From an uncultured Parafilimonas sp. (GTDB taxonomy: Bacteria > Bacteroidota > Bacteroidia > Chitinophagales > Chitinophagaceae): a stretch of 37,588 nucleotides of DNA. Positions 7,904 to 16,681 of this stretch are shown one piece after another; within the stretch, counting starts at the first letter, position 1, and every line of letters starts with the position of its first letter. The notes beneath the pieces were generated by a model. It was not told where the DNA came from. It saw only the letters and a program-made list of their open reading frames with translations, and did no database searches. The position numbers and the translations under genes were made by a program. Location of the stretch: assembly GCA_903882935.1 (NCBI GenBank), contig CAIRZB010000038.1, positions 1-37,588 on the forward strand, read 5' to 3'.

Positions 7904-8977
7904 TTACCCCCATGCATTCCGCAATAACCGTAGCCAGTTGCCATGCATAATATTTTCAACATCTGTTGAATTGTAGCCACGGCGGGTTAACATGGCGGGT
8001 ATCTTTTGCAGGTCGGCAATCGTTTCCAAATCGCAGGGGCACTGTTCTTTGCCAAAAGCACCGTCCAAGTCAGTACCCAAACCAACGTGCTGGGTATTGC
8101 CGGCCAATTGGCAAATATGGTCCATGTGGTTTAGCATTTTTTCTAACCCGCAACTTTTTCCTAAGGGTGTTGAAATACCGCGTTGCCAGCCAGGCACCAT
8201 CATCCATGCATCCAACGCACTGCCTATTACGGCACCTCTTTCAATAAGTGCCTTTATCATTTCGTCGCTAAACTGGCGGTTGTGGTTTACCAAGGCGCGG
8301 CAATTGTTGTGGCTGGCCCAAATAGGGCCGGTAAAAATCTCCAGTGCATCCCAAAAAGCATCATCGCAAAGGTGGGTGGCGTCTAAAACAATACCTAGCT
8401 TGTCCATCTCCGTCAGCAATGCCTTGCCATTATCATTTAAATTACCTCTGCTATCGGTACCGTTGGCATACCGGCCGGGCCCATAGTGCGCGGGGCCTAT
8501 TGCACGTAACCCATTGGCGTGTGCTATATGCAAATGATCAAGTGTTACAATGGAGTCGGCCCCTTCCAAACTCAAGATGTAGCCGATTGGTTTGGCTGTA
8601 TTGGCAATTGTATTATCGCACCAAAGCGCAACATGTTGTTCAAGGTCGGCCAAATCTTTTATCATCACCATCTCCCCGCAGGCTTCCATTTCCTTATACC
8701 AAGCAAGCTGCCCCTGTGTTTGCGCCCAAGCTTGCTGTGGGCTAAACCAACCAGGCAGTGGGTTATCTACTGCTACAAAACGTGCTATTTGCGTGGCCAC
8801 CACCAAGCCGATATTACCTTGGCGCAAAGCGGGTAACGATACGGTGCCTTTCGCCCTATCAGGCTTATCGGCCAAACCTTCCTCCCGCTGGCGTATTGCC
8901 ATAACCGGTTGCCTTAAATCCCGGTTCCATTCCAAGGCATTCATACTAAGGTCTAAATGGGCATCTATGGTAAACAT
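7904..8977 (-). CDS. Membrane-dipeptidase family enzyme (peptidase M19)
   Basis: A zinc dipeptidase of the renal-dipeptidase/amidohydrolase superfamily; bacterial members often accept dipeptides with a C-terminal D-residue. The metal-binding set is visible: H7 and D9 in DAHLDL, bridging E138 in SLEGAD, H202 in DATHL, H223 in ASHNNCR, and D303 in GTDLDG near the C-terminus. The 357-residue length is normal, and no signal peptide is present, so it is probably cytoplasmic. It lies 126 nt downstream of the fold-III PLP enzyme in the same direction, after the permease and RidA genes. From this I infer that it frees D-amino acids from imported or recycled dipeptides for the PLP enzyme. Confidence 0.92.
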   Translation of the reverse strand: MFTIDAHLDLSMNALEWNRDLRQPVMAIRQREEGLADKPDRAKGTVSLPALRQGNIGLVVATQIARFVAVDNPLPGWFSPQQAWAQTQGQLAWYKEMEACGEMVMIKDLADLEQHVALWCDNTIANTAKPIGYILSLEGADSIVTLDHLHIAHANGLRAIGPAHYGPGRYANGTDSRGNLNDNGKALLTEMDKLGIVLDATHLCDDAFWDALEIFTGPIWASHNNCRALVNHNRQFSDEMIKALIERGAVIGSALDAWMMVPGWQRGISTPLGKSCGLEKMLNHMDHICQLAGNTQHVGLGTDLDGAFGKEQCPCDLETIADLQKIPAMLTRRGYNSTDVENIMHGNWLRLLRNAWG

Positions 8978-9103
8978 GGTGGTGTGTAAATTATATTGCG
9001 GGTTGCTAATTGTAGGTTGGCAACAATTCTTTCAATAGTAAACCTATGGCAATTTATTTATTGCGTTTACTACAATACATGGGGTAAACAATACGGCCGA
9101 AAA

Positions 9104-10204
9104 TTATATGGTAATCCTTCGGTCTCTGGCCACAACCTTCCATTCGCCAACCGCCTCATTGTTGTCAATAACAATAGCCCTTTCGTACAAAGCAACCGTG
9201 GGGCAAATATGTACGGGTGCACCGTACAGCACATCGCCAACCTTATAAATACTGCTGTCAGGCACTTTGGCCACCAAATGCTCCTCGCTTTGCGAAATAG
9301 GTGTGGCATCAGGGGCATTTAAAAAGTGTACGCGCGGCATCGGGTTTTCAGCGGCAACCGATTTATGCCCAAGGTCGGTACAAATGGTCTTTTCGTCAAT
9401 AATCGAAATAATTCTTGTTATTACAAGAGCCGCCAGTTCAAATGGTTCGTCAGAAGCAAGGTTTTTATAACCCCAGTCCCAAAACACAAAAGTACCCGGG
9501 CTACATTCAATGTTTTGCCTTTGCACGTGTGTGGGGAAAGTGATTGACCCCGAAGTTACCAATGTAAGCTGTTTATCGTAGGCGATGGCAATTTGCTGTT
9601 GCAATGCCTCCAGCCGGCCAAACGCCGTGTCGCTTTTATGCTGGCGGTCGCCCACGTGGCTATCCCTTATATGGCCGTCGTAGCCATGCAGGCCTACTAA
9701 TCGTACACCAAATAATTTTTGCAGATTGCCCACCAGCTCAAACGCACCGGCAGGTTTTATACCGCTACGGTCCATGCCAGTGTTTACATCAATATAAACA
9801 TCCGCTGTTAGGCCTTGGGCAGCAAACACTTCCGCAATGTTTTGTGCATTAGGCAAATTATCTACCAGGCATGCAAAATGCGTGTTGGGGTACTTTTTAA
9901 CAAGGCTGGCTAAGCGGTTAATTTTGGGCCCCACCGGTTGGTAGGCAAGCAGCACATCCTCTGCACCAATTTCACCCAGCATCTCTGCTTCGGCAATGGT
10001 GGCGCATTTAAATTTGTAAATGCCTGCGTCCATCATCAGCTGGCATACTTCGGCTATTTTGTTGGTTTTAACATGTGGGCGCAGATGATCTATATGCTTT
10101 ATCATCCCCACAGCTTGCTGAATGTTGTATTGCACCCGTTGCTTATACACCAGCAATGCGGGCGAATCAATGGTGTTAATGTTACTTACTGAATACCATT
10201 CCAT
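9104..10204 (-). CDS. Fold-III PLP enzyme, D-serine dehydratase / D-threonine aldolase type
   Basis: A PLP- and metal-dependent enzyme with an alanine-racemase-like N-terminal barrel. The Schiff-base lysine is K46 in RPHVKTNK, the signature of this group. Near the C-terminus, HICPT carries H332 and C334, the zinc ligands typical of the eukaryotic-type D-serine dehydratase and related D-threonine aldolases. The two activities share this architecture: dehydratase gives pyruvate (or 2-oxobutyrate) and ammonia, aldolase gives glycine and an aldehyde. The upstream RidA-like gene favours the dehydratase, because that reaction releases a reactive enamine that RidA clears; this is inference. Length (366) is normal. 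The 169-nt gap to RidA holds no gene and no clear promoter. Confidence 0.87.
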   Translation of the reverse strand: MEWYSVSNINTIDSPALLVYKQRVQYNIQQAVGMIKHIDHLRPHVKTNKIAEVCQLMMDAGIYKFKCATIAEAEMLGEIGAEDVLLAYQPVGPKINRLASLVKKYPNTHFACLVDNLPNAQNIAEVFAAQGLTADVYIDVNTGMDRSGIKPAGAFELVGNLQKLFGVRLVGLHGYDGHIRDSHVGDRQHKSDTAFGRLEALQQQIAIAYDKQLTLVTSGSITFPTHVQRQNIECSPGTFVFWDWGYKNLASDEPFELAALVITRIISIIDEKTICTDLGHKSVAAENPMPRVHFLNAPDATPISQSEEHLVAKVPDSSIYKVGDVLYGAPVHICPTVALYERAIVIDNNEAVGEWKVVARDRRITI

Positions 10205-10373
10205 AAAAAAACAGTTTAAAGTTTGTAGTTTTCAGTGTATAGTTATTGGTCACAAGTTGCTTGAAACTGGTTACCGTTTGTAGAAAAAGAAACATGCATT
10301 GCGCAAGGTTTCAATTTTGTAACCCTACGCAAAACTGTAAACTGGTAACCTGCAGTTTATAACGGGCAAACGT

Positions 10374-10835
10374 CTATTCCAGCTCAAACAGTGCTTCTAT
10401 CTCCACGGGTATATTGTTGGGCAAAGATCCCATGCCTACGGCACTGCGCACACCAACGCCATTTTCTACCCCCCAAACTTTGGCAAACAGTTCACTGCAG
10501 CCATTTATAACGTACGGGTGGTTTTCGTATTCTGGCACGGCGTTAACCATGCCCAGTATTTTTATTACCCGTTTAACCCGGTTTAACGAACCCAACCCAT
10601 GTTTAAGGGTTGCCAATATGGCCAAACCGGTTTGCAGGGCCGCCGCTTGGGCTTCTTCGGCATGTAAATCCACCCCAACCTTACCCTTAATCAATGTGCC
10701 ATCGGCCATATAAGGCCCGTGGCCCGAAACGTAGCAATGCCGCCCGTCAATTAAAAGCGTTTTATACACGGCCACCGCTTTTGGGGCTGGAGGCAATATT
10801 AATCCCAAATCTGCAAATCTTTGTTCTGGTGTCAT
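10374..10835 (-). CDS. RidA/YjgF-family enamine/imine deaminase
   Basis: A 153-residue member of the RidA (YjgF/YER057c/UK114) family, longer than canonical RidA (~128) and resembling the subfamily with an N-terminal extension (MTPEQRFADLGLILPPAP). The C-terminal block GVRSAVGMGSLPNNIPVEIE holds the Arg that binds the substrate carboxylate in active members and the VEIEALFELE end typical of the family. RidA proteins form trimers and hydrolyse 2-aminoacrylate and related imines left by PLP dehydratases. The gene starts 26 nt after the permease stop and precedes the fold-III PLP enzyme, which could be its source of substrate. Family assignment is strong; substrate is inferred from context. Confidence 0.9.
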   Translation of the reverse strand: MTPEQRFADLGLILPPAPKAVAVYKTLLIDGRHCYVSGHGPYMADGTLIKGKVGVDLHAEEAQAAALQTGLAILATLKHGLGSLNRVKRVIKILGMVNAVPEYENHPYVINGCSELFAKVWGVENGVGVRSAVGMGSLPNNIPVEIEALFELE

Positions 10836-10861
10836 AGCACATTAAATTATTGGTGGTTAAT

Positions 10862-12187
10862 TTAATGGTGCAAGGTAATGATATAGTTTATTGCAAAAAC
10901 CCCCGCTAGCCCAACCACGGATACAATTGACTCCATAGTACTCCAAGTTTTTATAGTGTCTTTTACTGACAGGTTAAAATACTCCTTAAAAAGCCAAAAA
11001 CCCGGGTCGTTAACATGGGAAAACATTAGGCTGCCAGCCCCAGTGGCAAGCACCATAAGATTGGGGTTTACACCCGTTAATGCTATCATGGGTGCCACAA
11101 TGCCAGCAGTGGTTAACCCGGCAATAGTGGCCGACCCCAAGCAAACCCTTATAACGGCACTGATGCCCCAGGCTGCCAACAACGGGTGCACATGCATGGT
11201 TTGCAACGCGGTTGCTATTTGTGTGCTTATGCCACATTGGGTAAGCACCTCCTTTAAGGCGCCGGCACCGGCAATGATGAATAGAATTGGCGCAACGTCT
11301 TTTACTGCGGTAGACACCGATTTGTCAAGCGCCTGCATGGGCTTGCCCCTTTTTATACCAAGAAAAACCAACGCGAACAACACGGTTACCGTCATGGCAA
11401 TAACGGGGTCGCCAAGGCCAAAAACAATACTGGTGAGTAAGTTTTGGGCATTGGTAACCAGCTTTACCACCGTAGCAAGGGCTATTAATATTACCGGCAA
11501 AAAAGCGGTTAGCATGCTGGTTAGCATACTGGGCAATTCGCTTTCCGGTAAGTCTTTTGCGGCAAAGGTGGCAATAGGCTTGGCAGTATATTTTTTTAGC
11601 GTAAGCGCAAACACCGGGCCTGCAATAATAATAGCAGGTATGGCAATGGCAAAACCGTACAGCAACGTAATGCCCATGTTTGCGTGGTATTGGCCCACCA
11701 GCGCGGTTGGCGATGGGTGGGGGGGCAGGTAACCGTGGGTAACCGACATGGCCGTTAGCACTGGCAGGCCGAGGTACACGGCCGATATTTTATACTTTTC
11801 GCTTATAGCTATTACAATGGGTACCATTAAAAAAAATGCCACATTATAAAATAACGGTATGCCCACAATAAAAGCCGTTAACACCAAGGCCCACACTAAA
11901 TACTTTTTGCCAAATGCCTGCATAAGGCCCGAGGATATTTTTTGTGCCGCCCCACTGTCTGCTACCAATTTGCCCAGCACAGCACCAAATCCAATTATTA
12001 TTAACAAGGTACCCATGGTATCGCCTATGCCTTTTTGCAAGGCCGCCGTTACGGTACTTATCCCCTTGCCGTAGGTCAGGCCGCCTAGCACGGCCACGAT
12101 AATAAACGATATAAAAGCATTCAGTTTTGCCCATGTGATAAGCAAAACCAACAAAACAATGGCAAGCAGCAGTATAATGAATGACAT
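10862..12187 (-). CDS. GntP-family permease (gluconate / D-serine symporter type)
   Basis: A 441-residue inner-membrane secondary transporter with about 12 hydrophobic segments. Family features include FIVGIPLFYNVAFFLMVPIV, HGYLPPHPSPTALVGQY, and the C-terminal GSLMFSHVNDPGFWLFKEYF. GntP members import sugar acids such as gluconate, but the family also contains DsdX, a D-serine importer. Here it is the first gene of a set with a D-amino-acid PLP enzyme, a RidA protein and a dipeptidase, and there is no gluconate kinase, so a DsdX-like role is more likely; this is inference from neighbours. It starts with ATG at 12187. It is divergent from the methyltransferase gene; the short space between them has no exact TAnnTTTG for this strand. 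Confidence 0.9.
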   Translation of the reverse strand: MSFIILLLAIVLLVLLITWAKLNAFISFIIVAVLGGLTYGKGISTVTAALQKGIGDTMGTLLIIIGFGAVLGKLVADSGAAQKISSGLMQAFGKKYLVWALVLTAFIVGIPLFYNVAFFLMVPIVIAISEKYKISAVYLGLPVLTAMSVTHGYLPPHPSPTALVGQYHANMGITLLYGFAIAIPAIIIAGPVFALTLKKYTAKPIATFAAKDLPESELPSMLTSMLTAFLPVILIALATVVKLVTNAQNLLTSIVFGLGDPVIAMTVTVLFALVFLGIKRGKPMQALDKSVSTAVKDVAPILFIIAGAGALKEVLTQCGISTQIATALQTMHVHPLLAAWGISAVIRVCLGSATIAGLTTAGIVAPMIALTGVNPNLMVLATGAGSLMFSHVNDPGFWLFKEYFNLSVKDTIKTWSTMESIVSVVGLAGVFAINYIITLHH

Positions 12188-12258
12188 AGTGTTGAACTAC
12201 ATTTTACCGGTAAGATACTGGTATGGGTTGTAACAGCAAAATCACTTTTCTTTGCAAC

Positions 12259-12972
12259 ATGAAATTATCCCTAATTAGGTTTTGCAAGAAAATTTTTATA
12301 CTACTACAGTTGCACCGCATATTTAGTGTTTTTGGCTTGGCACTGGCCAACCTTTTGTACCTGACCCAGCTTTCGAAGTGGGCTTACAAAAACAGGAAGG
12401 TGGCTTATAACGATTTTCCCTCCAAATGGGATTACCTTAAGCGATACCCCATGTACAAATGGGTTATGGACCAGGAGAACCTGTACGACGACATCAATTA
12501 CATTGAATTTGGTGTAGCGGGGGGCGAGTCATTCAAATGGTTTTTGAAGGAAAACCGTAGCCCAGCCAGCCGTTTTTATGGTTTCGACACTTTTGATGGG
12601 TTGCCCGAAGACTGGGGATCGTTTAAAAAGGGATCATTTAGCAACAACAACAAGTTGCCCGAAATAAACGATGCACGGGGCCGTTTTTACCAAGGCCTTT
12701 TTCAACAAACGGTACCAGGCTTTTTACAAAACCTTGATAGCACCAAACGCAATGTTTTAATGATGGATGCCGACCTTTATTCCGCCACCTTATATGCATT
12801 AGCAAGTATGGCCCCGCACCTTAAAAAAGGAGATATTATATTTTTTGATGAGTTTGGCGTGCCTACCCATGAGTTTAAAGCTTTTCAAGACTTTACTCAG
12901 TCGTTTTATCTCAACCTTCAATTAATAGCTACGGCTAACAACTATTACTTTGCGGCATTTAAAGTAGTGTAG
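12259..12972 (+). CDS. TylF/MycF-like SAM-dependent methyltransferase
   Basis: A class I methyltransferase of about 237 residues with a basic, partly hydrophobic N-terminus. The SAM-binding glycine loop is YIEFGVAGGES, followed by the acidic-loop region FYGFDTFDGLPEDW, a metal- or base-type segment LMMDADLYSAT, and IIFFDEF. These blocks resemble macrocin O-methyltransferase (TylF) relatives, which methylate sugars in metabolites or surface glycans. An in-frame ATG at 12223 would add 12 residues; the ATG at 12259 (MKLSLIRFC) is preferred because the extra residues look unlike protein. It converges with kup, with only 14 nt between the stops, and is divergent from the permease. No glycan cluster is present, so the substrate is unknown. 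Confidence 0.78.
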   Translation: MKLSLIRFCKKIFILLQLHRIFSVFGLALANLLYLTQLSKWAYKNRKVAYNDFPSKWDYLKRYPMYKWVMDQENLYDDINYIEFGVAGGESFKWFLKENRSPASRFYGFDTFDGLPEDWGSFKKGSFSNNNKLPEINDARGRFYQGLFQQTVPGFLQNLDSTKRNVLMMDADLYSATLYALASMAPHLKKGDIIFFDEFGVPTHEFKAFQDFTQSFYLNLQLIATANNYYFAAFKVV

Positions 12973-12986
12973 GGGGTAAAACGTTT

Positions 12987-14951
12987 TTAATGAAACATCC
13001 TGCGTAGCGCCAAACCAGAGACCGGCGACACGATCAACGGGAACTTTTCCACAGTTACCGAGCTGGCATCCAGCCCAAAGCCCCGTTCTTCGCTAAGGCT
13101 AATTTCTTTCAGCCAAAAGTAAAGTTTCATGATAATCTTTTCGGTAAACGGCAGCTCGTTGTCGTTGGAAAGGAATTTTTCCATTACCACAAACTGAAAA
13201 TCACCTACTACATTATTTCGCTCCAAGCTCTCGTAGCGGCTGGTAATGTTTACTTCCTTATTTTTTACCAGGTCTTCCACCACTTTACGGAAGAGCAGGT
13301 TAATTTTCTGTTCTACCCTAAAGCCCAGCCTAAACTCTACCCTTATAATGTCATTGGGTATAATATGGTCCACACTGTACTCACAGGTATAAGGGTCATC
13401 TAAAACTTCTACGTGTACAAACCAATATACGTCTGCACGCTTGGGTTTTCTGTTAAGGATGGAATAAATGATTTTATGCTCAATTTCCTTAGGGTTATTG
13501 GCACTGGTAAGGTAAATTAAATGGGTGGCATATTTAGCAATGGAGGTATCATCGCCCAATTCCTTTATCAAGGGCAGGTAGTTTTCAAGCCTCACAAACT
13601 CAACATACCTGTTTTTAATTTTGCGGCTTCTAAACCAAACATACATCACCACAAACAAACCGCCGCCCACCAGCAATGTTACAAAGCCGCCATGGGGAAA
13701 TTTCTCCAAGTTCGCAATCAGAAACGACAGCTCTATGGTAAGATAAACAGCCAAGTACACATAAATATATACCGCTTTTACCCGCCTGCTTATCATAAAA
13801 TTGGCAAATAGTACAGAGGTACTGATCATGCACAGCGTAATGGCCAAGCCATATGCGGCCGCCATGTGGTTGGATGTTTGAAAGTAGATGGTAATACCAA
13901 AGCACCCGGCCATTAACAATAGGTTTATACCGCCAATGTATAGCTGGCCTTTTGCCTCTGTAGGGTAATTTATCTTCATTTTTGGCCACAGGTTAAGGCG
14001 CAGGCTTTCGCTTATTAACGTAAATGAGCCGCTAATAAGGGCCTGGCTGGCAATAATGGCGGCGGTTGTAGCTATTATAATGCCAGCCAGCCTAAAACTA
14101 TCTGGCATTAGGCTAAACAAAACCTTAGATGACTCAATATCGAAAGCCTTACCGGAGTAATTTTTCATCAAGTATGCCCCTTGGCCTAAATAATTAAGGA
14201 TAAGCGAAACTTTCACAAAAATCCAAGAGATGCGAATGTTGCCGCGTCCGCAGTGGCCAAGGTCTGAGTAAAGGGCCTCGGCCCCAGTGGTACATAAAAA
14301 AACAGAACCCAGCAGCCAAAAACCTTTAGGGTAATGCGTTAATAATTTTATGGCATAATATGGGTTGAGGGATTTAAAAATGGAGGGGTCGTCAATCAAA
14401 TGGGCAGTGCCGAGAACGGCCAGCATTAAAAACCAGATAAACATAATGGGGCCAAAAAGCTTGCCTATGGATGTTGTGCCAAACTGCTGCATAAAAAAAA
14501 GCAGGGCCAATATTACCAGCACTATGTAAACAATGGTTGTTTGGTCAATTTCCCTCAGCACACTAATTTGGCGCAGGCCTTCAATGGCTGAAGTAACTGA
14601 AATGGGTGGGGTTATCATACCGTCGGCCAATAGGGCGGCCCCACCTATCATGGCCGGAAAAACCAGCCATTTTTTTTGCCGCCTCACCAAGGCATACAGG
14701 CTAAAAATACCACCCTCGCCCTTATTATCGGCCTTTAAAGTAAGAATTACGTATTTGATGGTGGTTTGTAGCGTCAACGTCCAAATAATACAGGAAAGGC
14801 TGCCTATAATAAGCTCTTCCCCAATTTTTCGCCCGTTTACAATTTCGTCAAAAACGTACAGGGGGGAGGTGCCGATGTCGCCATATATAATACCTAATGC
14901 TACCAATAGTCCCGCTGCCGTTACTTTGGTGAGGTCTAAGTGCTTGCTCAC
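12987..14951 (-). CDS. kup: Potassium uptake permease Kup
   Basis: Low-affinity proton-coupled K+ importer of the KUP/HAK/KT family in the inner membrane. The family signature LGIIYGDIGTSPLYVFDEI opens the first helix, followed by KADNKGEGGIFSLYAL and ADGMITPPISVTSAIEGL. About 12 transmembrane segments occupy the first ~430 residues, then a soluble C-terminal domain of about 220 residues. An ATG at 15023 would give 678 residues, but the extra 24 residues are not family-like and a promoter (TTG-N20-TATTTTTG) lies inside them. The GTG at 14951 (MSKHLDLTKVTAAG) is therefore chosen, giving 654 residues and a leader of about 25 nt. Confidence 0.95.
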   Translation of the reverse strand: MSKHLDLTKVTAAGLLVALGIIYGDIGTSPLYVFDEIVNGRKIGEELIIGSLSCIIWTLTLQTTIKYVILTLKADNKGEGGIFSLYALVRRQKKWLVFPAMIGGAALLADGMITPPISVTSAIEGLRQISVLREIDQTTIVYIVLVILALLFFMQQFGTTSIGKLFGPIMFIWFLMLAVLGTAHLIDDPSIFKSLNPYYAIKLLTHYPKGFWLLGSVFLCTTGAEALYSDLGHCGRGNIRISWIFVKVSLILNYLGQGAYLMKNYSGKAFDIESSKVLFSLMPDSFRLAGIIIATTAAIIASQALISGSFTLISESLRLNLWPKMKINYPTEAKGQLYIGGINLLLMAGCFGITIYFQTSNHMAAAYGLAITLCMISTSVLFANFMISRRVKAVYIYVYLAVYLTIELSFLIANLEKFPHGGFVTLLVGGGLFVVMYVWFRSRKIKNRYVEFVRLENYLPLIKELGDDTSIAKYATHLIYLTSANNPKEIEHKIIYSILNRKPKRADVYWFVHVEVLDDPYTCEYSVDHIIPNDIIRVEFRLGFRVEQKINLLFRKVVEDLVKNKEVNITSRYESLERNNVVGDFQFVVMEKFLSNDNELPFTEKIIMKLYFWLKEISLSEERGFGLDASSVTVEKFPLIVSPVSGLALRRMFH

Positions 14952-14981
14952 AATTTGTTGGTTTATTACAGATAATGGCAA

Positions 14982-14989
14982 CAAAAATA
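14982..14989 (-). promoter_or_regulatory. Putative kup promoter (-33 TTG and -7 element)
   Basis: Minus strand TATTTTTG matches TAnnTTTG. A TTG (CAA on the plus strand at 15010-15012) is 20 nt upstream, the consensus spacing. It ends 30 nt before the GTG at 14951 and lies inside the longer alternative ORF, so it decides the start. Confidence 0.55.
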
Positions 14990-15101
14990 AACCGAAAATT
15001 GAGCGTTTACAAATGTTTAACAATAATAAGGCTATTTTAATTTTTAATGGGTGGTTTGTGATAATGGCGTTAATTTTATAAACCTACAACCCGATAGGCC
15101 T

Positions 15102-15109
15102 TACATTTG
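15102..15109 (+). promoter_or_regulatory. Putative -7 promoter element
   Basis: TACATTTG matches TAnnTTTG and ends 24 nt before the ATG of the secreted protein gene at 15134. It is back to back with the kup promoter about 110 nt away on the other strand. No -33 TTG at the usual spacing. Confidence 0.45.
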
Positions 15110-15133
15110 TTAGTAAAAAAATAAACCCCTTTT

Positions 15134-16663
15134 ATGTTTTTTAGAAGCACGTTTCTGTTGGTGGCTATTTTTTTCTCGGCCCTTTTATTACATGCCCAAA
15201 CAATTGTGTATTCAGAGCCGGACAATGACGATGCAAGGAATATAAACTTTGCGGTGATTGGTAAAATTGGCGACCATTTTCTGGTAATTAAAAACGTGCG
15301 GACCGACTATGCTGTTACTGTGTTTGATGAGGATATGAAGCAGGTTGATAAAGTGAAGCTTACATTTTTGCCCGACCGGGTTGCCAGCGTGGATGTGTTG
15401 GCCTATAAAACCTTTTTTTACGTTTTTTACCAGTTTCAAAAGCGCAACACTGTTTATTGTATGGCCGCAAAATTTAACGGGGATGGCAAGTTAATGAGCG
15501 ACCCCATTGAATTAGATACCACCAGTGTTGGCTATTTGAGCAATAGCAAAATTTATAGCGTAATAAACAGCGACGACAAACAACGTATTACTATTTTTAA
15601 GATAAACAGCCGGTATTCAGACAATTACGGAGTAACCTCCGTGTTATTTGATGCCGACCTGAACAGGCTTAAAAAGTCGGTTATGCACATAGCCATGCCT
15701 GATAGGAGTGATTTTTTAACAGAGTTTTCCGTAGCCAACGATGGCACCCTTGTTTTTGTAAGAGCCTCTGGCACTGCCCAGGCTGACAATATAAAAAGGG
15801 TTTCGCTATTTGCAAAGGCCCCGTTGGATGATACAGTGTTTTCTGCCGACGTAACATTACCCAAAATTTACCTAGATGATATACGGCTTAAAATAAATAA
15901 CGCCAACAGAAAATACCTCATTTCGTCATTTTTTGCCACCACCAAGCGTGGCAATATCGACGGGCTTTTTTGCTCACTATGGGATGCAGACCAGCGCAAG
16001 GAGATTTACTCCACCAGTAACGCGTTTTCTGAGGAGTTTAGAAGCAACGCAAAATCTGACGGGGGCAACAAAACCGCCTTAAACGATTTTTTTCTGCAAA
16101 GCATCGTAATGCGTAAAGACGGCGGCTTTGTGGTTGTGGCCCAATCAGCCTATACATCGTCACGCGCTGGCGGGTATGTAAACCGGTGGGACAACATGTA
16201 TGGCAACTACGGGTTTGCAAACTCCGAAAGCTATCTTTACAGCAGCCCCTATGGCGGCGGGTATTACCCTTGGGGCAGACCTGGCTTTAATAATTTTCAG
16301 GTAACAAGGTTTTATTCGGATAATATCGCCATCATTTCATACGATTCTACAACAAGTTTGGAATGGGCAAGCGTAATCCAAAAATCGCAGTACGACGACA
16401 ACTCCGACAATTTTATTGGCTACGGCACCCTAAATGCGGGCAGCGAGGTGCATTTTTTGTTTAACGAATTGCAACGCAGAACGCTTATACTGAACGACCA
16501 AAGCATTACCCCCGATGGGCAGGTACACCGCAACCCCACTTTGCACAACTTAGACAGGGGGTACGACTTTATGCCCAAATTTGCCAAACAGGTTAGCAGC
16601 CATCAATTAATTGTTCCGTGTCAATACAGAAATTATGTTTGCTTTGCAAAAATTGACTTTTAA
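15134..16663 (+). CDS. Secreted protein of unknown function
   Basis: A 509-residue protein with a clear signal peptide (hydrophobic residues 4-19, ending LLLHAQ, the usual Bacteroidota cleavage context). The mature part consists of many short strands with repeated turns such as DVLAYKTFFYVFYQF and GGFVVVAQSAYTSSR, consistent with a beta-propeller-like or all-beta periplasmic protein; this is only a composition-based guess. A Gly/Tyr-rich stretch (YSSPYGGGYYPWGRPG) lies near residue 370. No enzyme motif is seen and I do not recognise the family. The next gene, a membrane protein, starts 18 nt downstream, so the two are probably cotranscribed from the TACATTTG element upstream. Confidence 0.8.
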   Translation: MFFRSTFLLVAIFFSALLLHAQTIVYSEPDNDDARNINFAVIGKIGDHFLVIKNVRTDYAVTVFDEDMKQVDKVKLTFLPDRVASVDVLAYKTFFYVFYQFQKRNTVYCMAAKFNGDGKLMSDPIELDTTSVGYLSNSKIYSVINSDDKQRITIFKINSRYSDNYGVTSVLFDADLNRLKKSVMHIAMPDRSDFLTEFSVANDGTLVFVRASGTAQADNIKRVSLFAKAPLDDTVFSADVTLPKIYLDDIRLKINNANRKYLISSFFATTKRGNIDGLFCSLWDADQRKEIYSTSNAFSEEFRSNAKSDGGNKTALNDFFLQSIVMRKDGGFVVVAQSAYTSSRAGGYVNRWDNMYGNYGFANSESYLYSSPYGGGYYPWGRPGFNNFQVTRFYSDNIAIISYDSTTSLEWASVIQKSQYDDNSDNFIGYGTLNAGSEVHFLFNELQRRTLILNDQSITPDGQVHRNPTLHNLDRGYDFMPKFAKQVSSHQLIVPCQYRNYVCFAKIDF

Positions 16664-16681
16664 AAAGCATAACTAAAGCCT

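Noticed and set aside
7656-7976. 106-codon plus-strand frame in the oxyR-dipeptidase gap
   Set aside because: It runs antisense to the broken membrane gene and the end of the dipeptidase, with no domain-like sequence.
10205-10373. Similar segments (AAACTGGTTACC and AAACTGGTAACC) between RidA and the PLP enzyme as a regulatory repeat
   Set aside because: Only short matches, GGTTACC and GGTAACC are reverse complements of each other, and no longer symmetry supports an operator.
12976-12988. AAAACGTTTT between the methyltransferase and kup as a bidirectional terminator
   Set aside because: The palindrome is short, AT-rich and has no loop; too weak to call.
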